Positions 11,251-20,894 of a DNA stretch of 64,000 nucleotides are shown one piece after another. The notes beneath the pieces were generated by a model that searched no databases, was not told the origin of the DNA, and was given only the letters and a program-made list of their open reading frames with translations. This DNA is from Scolanthus callimorphus (taxonomy: Eukaryota; Cnidaria; Anthozoa; Actiniaria; Edwardsiidae). The stretch spans positions 186,001 through 250,000 of the forward strand of contig CM066925.1 of the NCBI GenBank assembly GCA_033964015.1, given 5' to 3'. Numbering within the stretch: the stretch's first letter is position 1; each line of letters begins with the position of its first letter. A program made the translations under genes and the position numbers.

Positions 11251-11454
11251 TCAGCAGTGAAAGGGTGGGGTTGATGAATAATGACAATAGTTAATAGATC
11301 TATTAGTATTCTGTAAATATTTATAGAATACTAATATCGATATTAGTATTCTATAAATATTTACAGAATATTAGTATTCTATAAATATTTACAGAATACT
11401 AATAGATCTATTAACTATTGTTATTATTCATCAACCCCACGCTTTCCCTGCTGA
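11251..11454. repeat. 204-bp near-perfect palindrome (hairpin MITE)
   Basis: TCAGCAGTGAAAGGGTGGGG at the left is inverted at the right as CCCCACGCTTTCCCTGCTGA. The arms continue inward through GTTGATGAATAAT and TTAATAGATCTATTAGTATT. The centre holds three repeats of TATTAGTATTCTATAAATAT type. The whole unit could form one long hairpin. Confidence 0.8.
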
Positions 11455-11937
11455 ATATTCAAGGGACGGACCATTTGGTATTTGATGGGGGGAGTGGCTA
11501 ATTTTTCGGGGCTCGATATTTTTATGGCGTCCAGTTTTGCTGCTCGATTTTTTTTCCCTGGAGCTGTGCTCGATATTTTTTAACCTGATATTTCTTTTTT
11601 TGGTTCGAGACATCACTTAAATGATTTCGCCCTGAAAACGGCAATCGATCACTTCAATCAAGTTTGATTTCATGCTCTCCTGTTATGTTAGCATTTCGCG
11701 AAATCTAAGCATCTGGATCAGTTCGATTCGGGGGCTGAGAACTGAGAAGTTTGCTTATATGTTTCTCAATGCGCGCGAAGCGCGCCGCGATTTTGAAAAT
11801 CTACGAGGTTAATGATATTTTTATTTCTGGGAGATGAGAATCACGCTGAAGAAATGGTGTCACTGAATAAAAACATCATACAAATTTTTAAAAATTAATC
11901 ATGCCTAGTACTTACGATGTTATAGTTTGTAAATACT
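11455..11937. other. No recognised feature
   Basis: Low-complexity T-rich text followed by a short GC patch (GCGCGCGAAGCGCGCCGCG near 11771). No coding exon or repeat boundary that I can support. Confidence 0.5.
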
Positions 11938-12798
11938 CCCGGCGTTATCAATCGAACGTTCGGTAATCGAACTCAATCGAATACCAATCGTTCGATTGAT
12001 TTTCGACTTGTTCGGCAATCGAACTCACAGCAAATCTTCACAATCGAACAAAATCGAACGTTCGGAAATCGAACTTTAAACATACTTAGATTTTTCTCCC
12101 TGAAGGTACCAAATTGGGAGTGGTTTTATCTGATTTTGACTCCAAAAAGGTACCAACAAGTCCGAATATAGTACAGAATTTTTAACAGACCTGAGCTACA
12201 AGAAGTTTTTTAAGCTACAATAGCCTGTAAAAGATTCTGTGCTGAGACAATAAACCAAATGTTTCACTCCAAAATATGCTACCCTAGCAGAGGCTTTTCC
12301 TCGGTAATTCGCTCTCTCGTTTTGTTGCTAGCCCTCGCGGTTTTGCTGTCGTGCGTTGTTTTCATTTGTTGTCTCGCCCCCGGCCAAAACAACTACGCGA
12401 ATGTATGACACGTGGCTAACTTCTTAAAATTTTAAAAGACTGACAGAAGAAAGCTGCTCGCAGGTTACAATGTGGTAAAACATGTTTCTTTTTTACACCC
12501 CCAAAAGGTACCAGAGGGCCGATTTTATCCCCTAAAAATTACATGAACCAAAAGCATCCTCCCCAAAGGTTTGGGAGTCCCCGTCTTTCTTTGCGAAATC
12601 CTGTCACACATTATTCATAGTTACCGAACAAAATCAAACAATCCAATCTGTTCGATCGGTTGGTGTTCGTTTTTGTTCGAAACTCGAACTCACAGTAAAG
12701 CTCGCGTTCGATTTTGTTCGATTGCCGAACAGAACGATTGGTGTTCGATTGAGTTCGATTGATTTATTGTTCGGATTTGTTCGATTGATTACGCCGGG
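11938..12798. mobile_element. Non-autonomous TIR element with CGAAC-rich subterminal repeats, 861 bp
   Basis: The ends are CCCGGCGTTATCAATCGAAC and the inverted GTTCGATTGATTACGCCGGG, 20 bp with one mismatch. About 150 bp inside each end is filled with variants of TTCGATTG and TCGAACT, the pattern of subterminal transposase-binding repeats. The centre is unrelated sequence with no transposase. I see no clear target-site duplication. Confidence 0.75.
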
Positions 12799-13094
12799 TT
12801 TGTTCCCTGTGTATTTTCGCCACTTCATTTGTTCTTGTTTGGTTCTTTGTGAGAGATTTGTTTTCCATTTCGTTCTCAAATAAATATTAGTTATAAAATA
12901 CAAGAAACTTGAAGGAAGGATATCAATCGCATTTGAGATTCAATTCTGTTGTATCAATTAGGTAATCAGTAGACGATTGCATCAAGTTGATCTTTCTATA
13001 TTTCTTTGAATATAACATTTCATCTGTTTATATTATTCTCATTCAATTTCAATTTGGTTTGTAAATTCCGTGATTCCGTATCATTGTTTTTTAG
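12799..13094. other. No recognised feature
   Basis: AT-rich sequence between the CGAAC element and the first recognisable DIRS residues. It may include decayed DIRS sequence. Confidence 0.5.
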
Positions 13095-13099
13095 CCGCG

Positions 13100-13669
13100 T
13101 GTAGATACAAGTAAATTTGATCTTAAGAAAAATGATTACATGGTTTCTATGGACTTGAAGGATGTTTACTTCAGTGTTCCCATCCTCACCCAAAAGATAG
13201 AAAATTACTACGTTTAATGTGGGAAGGCCAAAGATTTGAGATCTCGTGCCTCCCTTTTGGGTATTCTTTAGCTCCTAGAGTCTTTACGAAGATTCTAAAA
13301 CCATTTGCTGCCAAATGGCGTTCTAATGGTATTAGAATAACTGTCTACATTGATTACATTTTGATTATTGCTAGCTCTGTCAAAGAGGCTGATAATTATT
13401 TTAGCATGATCAGAAATTCCTTAGAAACTCTGGGTTTTCTGGTTAACATAAAGAAATCTCATGGTGTCCCTACCACAACAATTACATATTTAGGGTTTGA
13501 GATTGACTCTATGGCAATGAAACTCTTTCTTCCTAACTCCAAAATAAGCAGAATTATTCAGTCTTGCACAAATTTGCTTGATAATAATAATCCAACCATC
13601 CGTGAAATTGCCCATGTTGCTGGACTTATTGTGTCAGCAATGCCGGCAGGAAGGTATTTACAGCTTTGA
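13100..13669 (+). pseudogene. DIRS reverse transcriptase fragment
   Basis: Motif A is present as SMDLKDVYFSVPI at 13147-13185. A frameshift near 13185-13200 separates it from MWEGQRFEISCLPFGYSLAP (13217 onward), the DIRS motif B region. The active-site box reads VYIDYILI, so the second aspartate of Y-x-D-D has become tyrosine. TITYLGFEID follows. With this residue lost the enzyme would be inactive even if the frame were intact. The frame stops at 13669 and homology continues in another frame. Confidence 0.85.
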
Positions 13670-14091
13670 GATTTGCAAGTCTCAAGCTCTCCTTTCTGCG
13701 AAAGATTATGATGAATATTCATGCATAGATAGTGATTCCCGATCTGACTTGCTTTGGGTGATAGAAAATATTGCTTATTTTAATGGGAAAGATTTTGTTG
13801 AACCAGAGGTAGATGTTTTCATTAACTCAGATGCAAGTCTAGTTGGCTGGGGTGCCTCCTGTAATAAACAGAGCACAGGGGGCCGTTGGTCTTTATTGGA
13901 GGCAGAAAACCATATCAATTTCCTAGCATTGTTGGCTGTTTTCCTTGCTCTTCAGTCCTTTGTTATTCAGCGCAACATTCATGTCGGACTCAAATTGGAC
14001 AATAACACTGCAGTCTCATATATAAACAACATAGGGGGTATTAAATCCGAACCCCTAAATACACTTGCCAAAGAAATTTGGCAGTGGTGTA
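13668..14091 (+). pseudogene. DIRS RNase H fragment, upstream of the solo LTR
   Basis: The frame holds VFINSDASLVGWGA, then RWSLLEAENHINFLALLAVFLAL and LKLDNNTAVSYINNIGG, the D-E-D pattern of DIRS RNase H. It runs to EIWQWCM and is cut there by the solo LTR. The coding text resumes at 14796 with SRHLVVSAQYVPGV-like sequence. Confidence 0.82.
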
Positions 14092-14790
14092 TGTCGCGAA
14101 CGTGAAATAGCTGAAGTAAAACTCAAACGTAAAACTCAAAATTAACTTATTTAATTAAATAATACTAACGGAAAGAAAAATTAAATTACGTTTAGAAAAC
14201 TAAATCTTATACTAAATATCACACACTTTCAATCACACTCGCTCAACTAAAGTTCACTCGGCAGTCCAGAGAGAGTTCATCAACTGAATTAGCAGGTACA
14301 GTAAATCCGTGAATCCATAAGCTTTCTTGTATAATTGACTCAGTTCCATGATCGATCACAAAGCTTTCTTGCACATTTCAAGTTCCATGAACACTTTAAA
14401 GTACTGTACTTAACTTTCTGTGTCTTGACTTTACACCATCCATGTTCATTCCAGGATCCACGACACGACTCCCTCCATTTTTCTAACTGCCTTAAACTCG
14501 ACCCCGAATCATTATTTTTCAGTCTTATTTATTCGCTGAGGTCGAGAATATCTACAAAAGTCATGTTACGTAATTAAGCAAACTTTTACATCATTACTTG
14601 AAAAACTTGGTTTGGAACTTGATAAATTCTTGATTATTTTGTCCCACTAAGTGTCTAAACTATGCTAAGCTATTTATTGTTCTGAAAATACCACGGCACT
14701 TGTTTTCCATTACGTGAGTTCTATTGTCTATTGAAGTTAAAGGAAAATACTTTCAATGAAATTTATAAGGGGTGTCACAAGACCGTGACA
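14092..14790. mobile_element. Solo LTR, 699 bp, with 5-bp target duplication GTGTA
   Basis: It starts TGTCGCGAACG and ends GACCGTGACA, TG..CA ends with short inverted tips. GTGTA stands at 14087-14091 and again at 14791-14795. Removing the insert plus one GTGTA rejoins the DIRS RNase H frame. No internal retroviral genes are present. The repeat at the junction extends to 9 bp (GTGTATGTC) because the LTR starts with the same four bases as the target, so a 9-bp duplication is a possible alternative reading. Confidence 0.75.
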
Positions 14791-14795
14791 GTGTA

Positions 14796-15459
14796 TGTCA
14801 AGAGACATTTGGTTGTCAGCCCAATATGTTCCTGGGGTCACCAATGTTGATGCTTATCCACAATCGAGACATTTTTCTGAGGACCCTGAATGGTCCCAGT
14901 CATTTTCAGAGAACTCCAGTCTACTGGAAACCAGAAATACTTATTTGCATCAAGGTTGAATTTCAAGGTTGAGAAATATGTTTCTTGGCACCCAGACCCA
15001 GGAGCATATGCAGTTGATGCCTTTCCCCTGTCTTGGTCTAATATGGGTTGTTATATCTTCCCACCTTTCAGCCTAATCCCTCGGATTCTAACCAAGATGC
15101 GAAGGGACAAAGCTCTGGCTATACTTATAGCTCCTGTTTGGCGCACACAGGCCTGGTATCCACTACTTCTTCAGTCTCTAGTGCAACTGCAAATTCTGTT
15201 ACCACAGTGCGAGGATCTGCTTGTTCGCCCATACAATCGAGAACTCCATCCCCTGAGATTCAAAATGAGGCTGGCCGCCTGGACTGTGTCCGGAGATCCC
15301 TCTCGGACAGAGGAATTTCTACACAAGCTGCCAATCTCATCTGTGCAAGCTGGACTTCCGGTACAGAAAAACAGTACAGAGCAGTCTGGAAAAAGTGGAC
15401 AAGCTGGTGTAGCGAAAGGAACCTCGGTCCCATTCAAGCACCTGTTTCGCAAGTTTTGA
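14796..15459 (+). pseudogene. DIRS RNase H tail and linker region
   Basis: Frames at 14796-14900 and 14890-15459 carry the typical tail of DIRS RT/RNase H: residues like SQSFSENSSLLETRN in one frame, then FASRLNFKVEKYVSWHPDPGA and LAILIAPVWRTQAWYPLLLQ. At least one frameshift falls near 14930. The 3' part overlaps the recombinase frame below. Confidence 0.75.
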
Positions 15460-15515
15460 ACTTCCTGGCAGATTGCTTTGAAGAAGGCTTACGCTATAGT
15501 ACTTTGGATACTTAG
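15048..15515 (+). pseudogene. DIRS tyrosine recombinase, N-terminal part
   Basis: The 155-codon frame contains GISTQAANLICASWTSGTEK, QYRAVWKKWTSWCSERN and PVSQVLNFLADCFEEGLRYS, the SAM-like DNA-binding part of phage-integrase-type recombinases. It ends at a stop after STLDT, where a related frame would be expected to continue. A stop plus frameshift between 15513 and 15658 separates it from the catalytic part. Confidence 0.78.
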
Positions 15516-15657
15516 CGGATGAGCCTTATCATCGACTCTTTGCCCACGCGATGGCATAGCAGTTGGTTCTGACCCATTAGTTTGTAGACTTTTAAAGGGG
15601 GTATAAAACACAAGACCTCCACTACCACGGTATTCCTCAACTTGGGACGTATCTGTT

Positions 15658-16260
15658 TTGACACAGTACCTTGGAACTTTATTTCCTTTAAATAGTCTAA
15701 GCTTGAAGCAACTTACATTAAAGACAGTTTCATTATGTGCCTTGTGCTCAGCTGGAAGGGCCCAAACCCTTTGGTCCCTTAACATAAGTAATATGACTCA
15801 ATGTGAAAAATCAATTCAATTTATTATCACAGATCGTTTGAAGACATCGAAACCTGACAAATCGTCAGTTACAGTTAATGTTCCGTCTGTACCAAATAAG
15901 CCTAGTGTCTGTCCTATGAGTACAGTTATGGAATACATCACACGTACATGTAATCTTAGAAGTTCATCTCAGGGAAGACTGTTTATTTCCTTGAATAAGC
16001 CTCATGGAGCAGTTTCTACTGCCACAATTTCCAGCTGGATCAAAACAGTCTTGTCTGATGCAGGCATAGATACTTTAGTTTTCAAAGCCCATAGTGTAAG
16101 GGGTGCTGCTACGTCGGCAGCTTACAACAAGGGTGTGCCCATAGAACATATCTTAAAACAGGCCAATTGGTATAATGAAGATACCTTTCTCAAATTCTAC
16201 TTGAGATCTGCTGAGCCAGGTACTACTGACTTAGGTGTTAATGTTATAGATCTCGTATAA
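15658..16260 (+). pseudogene. DIRS tyrosine recombinase, catalytic part
   Basis: 200 codons with all visible catalytic positions of the family: R34 in SAGRAQTL, H145 and R148 in HSVRGAATSAA, W171 in QANW and Y181 in FLKFYLR. In an intact element this enzyme integrates circular cDNA instead of a DDE integrase. The catalytic domain itself is uninterrupted, but it is cut off from the N-terminal domain. An AATAAA lies just downstream at about 16267. Confidence 0.85.
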
Positions 16261-16360
16261 GGTGTCAATAAACATCTCATGTCAAAGTCACTTTGTGTTT
16301 CTTTGTGGACTGAGCTTTTGTTGTGTCCATTGGCTATGGTGGTCTAAAATCGCAAATTAA

Positions 16361-16713
16361 GCCCATAATGCGGAGCATATCGGAAGAGAATTTAAAATTA
16401 GACGAGAGGTTACTTACCTTGAAGTGTAATTATATAATTATAATTCTCTGAAGAAATGCGGAGCATTATGGGACAAGTTTCCCTCCCAGCATTTCCCTCC
16501 TTTGCCCGCCTTACTTGTCCTATACCTTCGCCAATGACTCACACTTCCAGAAAGAACTGATTATTATGCAGCGCGCTTGGGATTATATACCGTCTCATTT
16601 ACATTTCAATTACTTTGGAGAGTGACCGCTGACTTGTTAGTATCGAAGGAATTATGCAAATTGAGCCCATGATGCTCCGCATATCTTCAGAGAATTATAA
16701 TTACACTTCAAGG
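16361..16713. repeat. DIRS inverted terminal region
   Basis: The segment from TTACCTTGAAGTGTAATTAT (about 16420) through TGCGGAGCATTATGGG returns inverted at 16668-16713 (CCCATGATGCTCCGCAT then AATTACACTTCAAGG). The second arm is broken at TAA 16714-16716 by the long-TIR element and resumes at 19520. Confidence 0.75.
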
Positions 16714-16716
16714 TAA

Positions 16717-17067
16717 CAGTCTACACTTTGTGCGCAAATTTGCATAACCATTGTCCGTTGCTGTTTGCCATTTTTAGCTTCACAACCGATGACGCTTTGA
16801 TCCCCAAAATACTGAAACATGAACATCAAACTCCTGCGCTAATCGCTAATATTTTGAAGGAGACAAAAGGCCATAACGAGCAAGAATAAGGGTTGAGCTA
16901 TCGCATCACAGCAAATTAAATTACGAACACGCATTCACAGCAGTAAGATTTAGCGATAAGAACAGCGTCGCAGAATTACAGACTAAATTCGGATTTTTTG
17001 TACAATATGTTAAGAATATAGTACAGAGCTGAGATTTACAGGAAAGCTTCAGTTACTATTCTTGTCC
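16717..17067 (+). repeat. Left arm of the 2,800-bp element
   Basis: 351 bp, closely similar throughout (about 95% by eye) to the inverse of 19172-19516, ending at TTACTATTCTTGTCC. Confidence 0.85.
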
Positions 17068-18180
17068 TTTGGCAATAATTTTCAACGGAACTGGACACGC
17101 ACTGTTTTGGACCTACGCGCGCCTCGCTGACGAGTTCGCGAAGTTCTGCATGTCACCTTATGTGTATCAGTTTGCACAATTAAACAAAACAGTCTTAAAA
17201 TCTGCATGCGACGTCTATCGAAAAGTCTTTATGGAATATCACAGGCAATTCAAATTACAAAAACTCTCTCTGTGCAGAGCAAATTAAATTTTTTATAGCC
17301 AACCATAAGTCCACGGTGGTGCGAATTTGTATATATTATTTCGTCTAGCCAGCGGCTCGCAAATTGTTGAATAGTGCTGAAAAACATCCCATTAAGAGCA
17401 TTACCTACAAGTAGGTCAAATGAGAGCATTTAGGACAGGCTGACATTTAAAAGATGTTAGAGGCCAGATTTATGTTGTTTCTCGGGGATGTCACCTGCAG
17501 TTACGAGGAAATTGCACAGGATTGCACAGAAGTGACAACAATAGAGAGGAATCAATGGCGCGCGCTAGACTTTAAAGGACGTTCGAAAGCTAAATGCGAA
17601 TTACGGCGTTTTTTGTCAGCGTTGGTGAGCCGATCTCCATCGCGAGTAAGTTAGCTACATTTACGACCTTAGTAGTTGATTTTCCAGACGGAAGACGATG
17701 TCGAAATCCTCGTCGTTATCAATAGTTTTGCCTTTGTCCTTGGCGGTTGTTTAGTAAAAATGTCTGTCGAAGATTACAAAGCACTATCGAAAGTTTTGGA
17801 CGTTCTTGTATACCTCTCATCAGGCCTGATCTCCGATTTTTTAACAGTACACTGAATATAAGTATATCGCGTTCTGGGTGAACAATTAGAAAGACATACA
17901 AGCAGTTTAACTTGTCACACTAACGAAGAATTCAAAACACTGCATGTCGCGGTCATTGACGCGTAAGTTTTCTTAGCTTGTTTTAAAAGTCCAGAATAAA
18001 ATTAGCATAAACTGGCTGTTTAGCATAAAAAAAAATAACTTAATAAACAATTTTTTTCTGCTTCAATCTTAATGTCATTCTTCCAAAATAAGTCCTTGTC
18101 GGGTGGTTAAAAGGATATTCTTTATGTTACTGTACATTGTTTTGCACTTCCGGCATAAAAAGTCCGAGAAAAATATGGTT

Positions 18181-18619
18181 CAGACCCTGTTCACACTAGA
18201 CCGGTACAAAACCGGACCGGTACAATTCTGGTACGGTACCGTCACGCGTTCACACGGGACCGGCGGTACCGGACCGATTTTGGTACGGCTAGGCGTGTTT
18301 TTTTGGGACCGGCAAAATCAAGGTCCAACTTCGGAGCGGTACGGTTCCAGACTCGTACCGGACCCGTGTGAACACCGGTACCGTGCTGGTTTTGGCACAC
18401 TTCCACGGTAAAGCCCTGGGTCTAGTTGCTAATCATAACAAGACGCGGATGCTAAGCTAAAACTTAAAACATTTTTCATTGCAGTTTTGTCCGGCACGGT
18501 CCCGTGTGAACACTGTTGCAAAACGTGCCAGAATTGTACCGGTACCGTATGAACAGGCGGTACCGTACCAGAATTGTACCGGTCCGGTTTTGTACCGGTC
18601 TAGTGTGAACGGGGTCTCA
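18181..18619. mobile_element. GGTACCGG-rich foldback MITE nested in the 2,800-bp element
   Basis: TTCACACTAGACCGGTACAA begins the left arm and its inverse TTGTACCGGTCTAGTGTGAA the right; about 60 bp are paired. The interior repeats GGTACCG/CCGGTAC motifs. The outer tips are ACCCTGTTCACAC and GTGTGAACGGGGT. Confidence 0.75.
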
Positions 18620-19171
18620 GTCTTCATCCCCTTTCCTCGCTGAGTTGTCATTTGAAGCTCGCTGGAATGCTCTGTCGTGTTATTCGTTTGTGCGAAACTG
18701 ACATCTGATCAAGATCAAAATTCAGTCGAAGCCAGGCACACGATAAATATTTGTATTTGGTCTCTTATTCCTTGGTGCCGTAAAGTCTGAAGGTACAAAT
18801 TCGTATACGAATAGGTTATTACTTGGGGACTCTCAAATGATGTATTTCGGGATTTTCGGTGTTTCTGTCGATGTGTACAGAAATTATTTTAGACGCAAAG
18901 GCGAACTTTTGTCATCTGTTTTCTATACGGAACACTCCTACCTCTACAAAAAGAGTTGTGGTTATCGTAACTGCTTGAGATATTCTACAAAGGATATTGG
19001 ATAAAATGTCACATAGAGATGTCGTTGTTTTGTTTTCTCCTGCGTCCTGCGATATTCAGGTACAAAGTTAACTGTGCTTCGCGGCTAAACACTGCTAAAA
19101 ATAGTGCGTGTCGAGTTCCCTTCAAAATTTTGCGAAAGCGGAGGAGTTATTATTTCAAATTTTCAACAGTT

Positions 19172-19516
19172 GGACAAGAATAGTAACTGAAGCTTACCTG
19201 TAAATCTCAGCTTTGTACTCTATTCTTAACATATTGTACAAAAAATCCGAATTTAGTCAAGTCGACGCTGTTCTTATCGCTAAATCTTACTGCTGTGAAT
19301 GCGTGTTCGTAATTTAAAATGCTGTGATGCGATAGCTCAACCCTTATACTTGCTCGTTGTGGCCTTTTGTCTCCTTCAAAATATTAGCGATGAGCGCAGG
19401 AGTTTGATGTTCATGTTTCAGTATTTTGGGGATCAAAGCGTCATTGGTTGTGAAGCTAAAAATGGCAAACGGCAACGGCCAATGGTTATGCAAATTTGCG
19501 CACAAACTGTAGACTG
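19172..19516 (-). repeat. Right arm of the 2,800-bp element
   Basis: 345 bp, the inverse of 16717-17067, beginning GGACAAGAATAGTAACTG. Small indels (for example near 19255-19260) account for the length difference. Confidence 0.85.
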
Positions 19517-19601
19517 TAAGTAACCTCTCGTAGAAGGTAGAATGGTAAAGTGACAAATCTGCGCACCCCTCCCCTTGACATTCAAAATGGCGACTCTTTA
19601 A

Positions 19602-20204
19602 GGCTATGTAACACGGGACAACTCATTCTCGAACCCAGAGCTCCCCGGCTCGTCAACCTCGCGGGGGAGGCTCTGGTGACAGCCACTGACGCATGCGCGA
19701 GATTTAATACAGAGCCGCTGAGAGAAAGGCCTTTCAGCGCATGCTCCAAAGCTCAACATCAGCCAATCAGCGACGGCCCTCAAATGGATGTCCCCAGAGC
19801 CTCCCCTGCGAGCAGACGAGCCGGGGAGCTCTGGGTACGAGAATGGGGACAACTCGCAACAAAAACATTCCGCGCAACATTGTTGCGCGAAAAGTTGTTG
19901 ACGTCGAATCATTCGGCAACGGTCATGTTACACGAGACAACTTTTAGCGCAACAACTGGCAAACGACCGTTAAAACAACTTTCAGCGCGGCGAGCTGCTG
20001 ACGAATTTCACGATTGTCTCGCTTCCATACAGAAATGTTGCGCGGAGAATCGACGGTGACATGTTACACGAGGCGCCAACTTTCTGAATATTCGTCATTT
20101 TGTGTTGCGTGTTTTTGAAGGCAAGTTACACGCGGCGATCGGTTTTTAGCTCAACTATGTTACGCGAAAAATCGACATTGCGTGTTGTCCCGTGTAACAT
20201 AGCC
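19602..20204. mobile_element. TTAA-flanked DNA element, 603 bp
   Basis: GGCTATGTAACACGGGACAA at the left returns as its exact inverse at the right. TTAA precedes and follows (19598-19601 and 20205-20208), the target duplication of piggyBac and Kolobok elements. The interior has further inverted copies of GTTACACG..GCGCAAC type. There is no transposase, so it is non-autonomous. Confidence 0.78.
19624..19845. mobile_element. 222-bp MITE nested in the TTAA element, 9-bp duplication
   Basis: The ends are CATTCTCGAACCCAGAGCTC and its inverse (one mismatch), extending through CCCCGGCTCG. GGGACAACT occurs on both sides at 19615-19623 and 19846-19854. Confidence 0.8.
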
Positions 20205-20230
20205 TTAAGCAAAAGGGGAAACGTTGCAAA

Positions 20231-20370
20231 CAATCTCGTCCCCAGCGTCTTCGTCTTCTCGGTCGTTTTCAAAATGGCGGTTACCTCGAATCGGTTACCT
20301 CCTTAACATTACCCACAAGACCCCGGGGGACATCTTGAAAATTACCCACAAGACCCTGGGGACGAGGTTG
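20231..20370. repeat. Degraded copy of the CCCCAGGGTCTTC MITE
   Basis: CTCGTCCCCAGCGTCTTC at the left and ACAAGACCCTGGGGACGAGG at the right, with TTTTCAAAATGGCGG and its partner CATCTTGAAAATTACC inside. The middle is missing or rearranged. Confidence 0.65.
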
Positions 20371-20385
20371 GAGCTGACTCGTCTT

Positions 20386-20454
20386 CAACCTCGTCCCCAG
20401 GGTCTTCTCGGTCGTTTTTCAAAATGGCGGTTAGCTCAGAGAAGACCCTGGGGG
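20386..20454 (+). mobile_element. Left third of the MITE that hosts the foldback complex
   Basis: CAACCTCGTCCCCAGGGTCT, then TTTTTCAAAATGGCGGTTAG, ending in CCCTGGGGG at 20446-20454 where FB1 starts. The inverse of its outer part is at 46718-46769. The middle third is at 33697-33792. Confidence 0.75.
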
Positions 20455-20894
20455 GGTTGTGCCTAAATCCTACCCCCTAGCCGTACGCCCGAACTTGTCC
20501 CGAAGTCGGAAGATTTCCGAATTTACCCGCGGAAATCCAAGATGGCGGCTATTGGAAGGCAGAAACCCGGGAAAGGTACAAAACGAACAGTTAGAGATCG
20601 TTTTAGGCCGCTACTGTAAAGATAAACGATAAAGGAGAGCAATATGGAATTGTGCTGGCTCGTACAACACCACGAGGATATCAAATCTACTGATATTGGG
20701 GCTTTAATGTTGCTCAAACGGCTCGAATCAAAACTCGCAAAAATAACACCCAAATACTGCATGAACTGCTGGTTGTATGAACTGTACGGCTGACGATAGT
20801 GATTTCCTACACTGTATTATCAATTTTTGTACTTCAATATTGCTGCAACCAGAAAAGATGAGGAAAATCCTCAAGATAATTCGAGAGACAAGTT
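20455..20894 (+). repeat. FB1 left terminal unit
   Basis: Starts GGTTGTGCCTAAATCC. At about 20539 AAGATGGCGGC is followed by ATTGG. The plus-strand frame from that ATG (MAAIGRQKPGKGTK in this copy) stops after 25 codons. A second short frame beginning ATGGAATTGTGCTGGCTC follows. It runs directly into the satellite arm. Confidence 0.8.

Larger units (their letters stand above)
16717..19516. mobile_element. 2,800-bp element with ~350-bp terminal inverted repeats and TAA duplication
   Basis: It starts CAGTCTACACTTTGTGCGC and ends with its inverse. TAA lies on both sides (16714-16716 and 19517-19519), and removal restores the DIRS arm. A 3-bp TWA-type duplication fits the PIF/Harbinger superfamily, but TIRs this long are unusual there. 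The interior (17068-19171) has no recognisable transposase. The longest frame, 17069-17287 plus, is 72 codons and unrecognised. A nested foldback lies at 18181-18619. Probably non-autonomous. Confidence 0.8.
13095..19531 (+). mobile_element. Decayed DIRS-type retroelement, interrupted by two later insertions
   Basis: The order is RT, RNase H, an overlapping tyrosine recombinase, then inverted terminal repeats. An overlap of the recombinase frame with the RT/RNase H frame, plus inverted rather than long direct repeats, is typical of DIRS1-like elements. The element is 5'-truncated (no Gag, no N-terminal RT) and full of frameshifts. A solo LTR (14092-14790) and a long-TIR element (16717-19516) have inserted into it. 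The last DIRS bases after the second insertion, GTAACCTCTCGT, are at 19520-19531. Confidence 0.85.
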
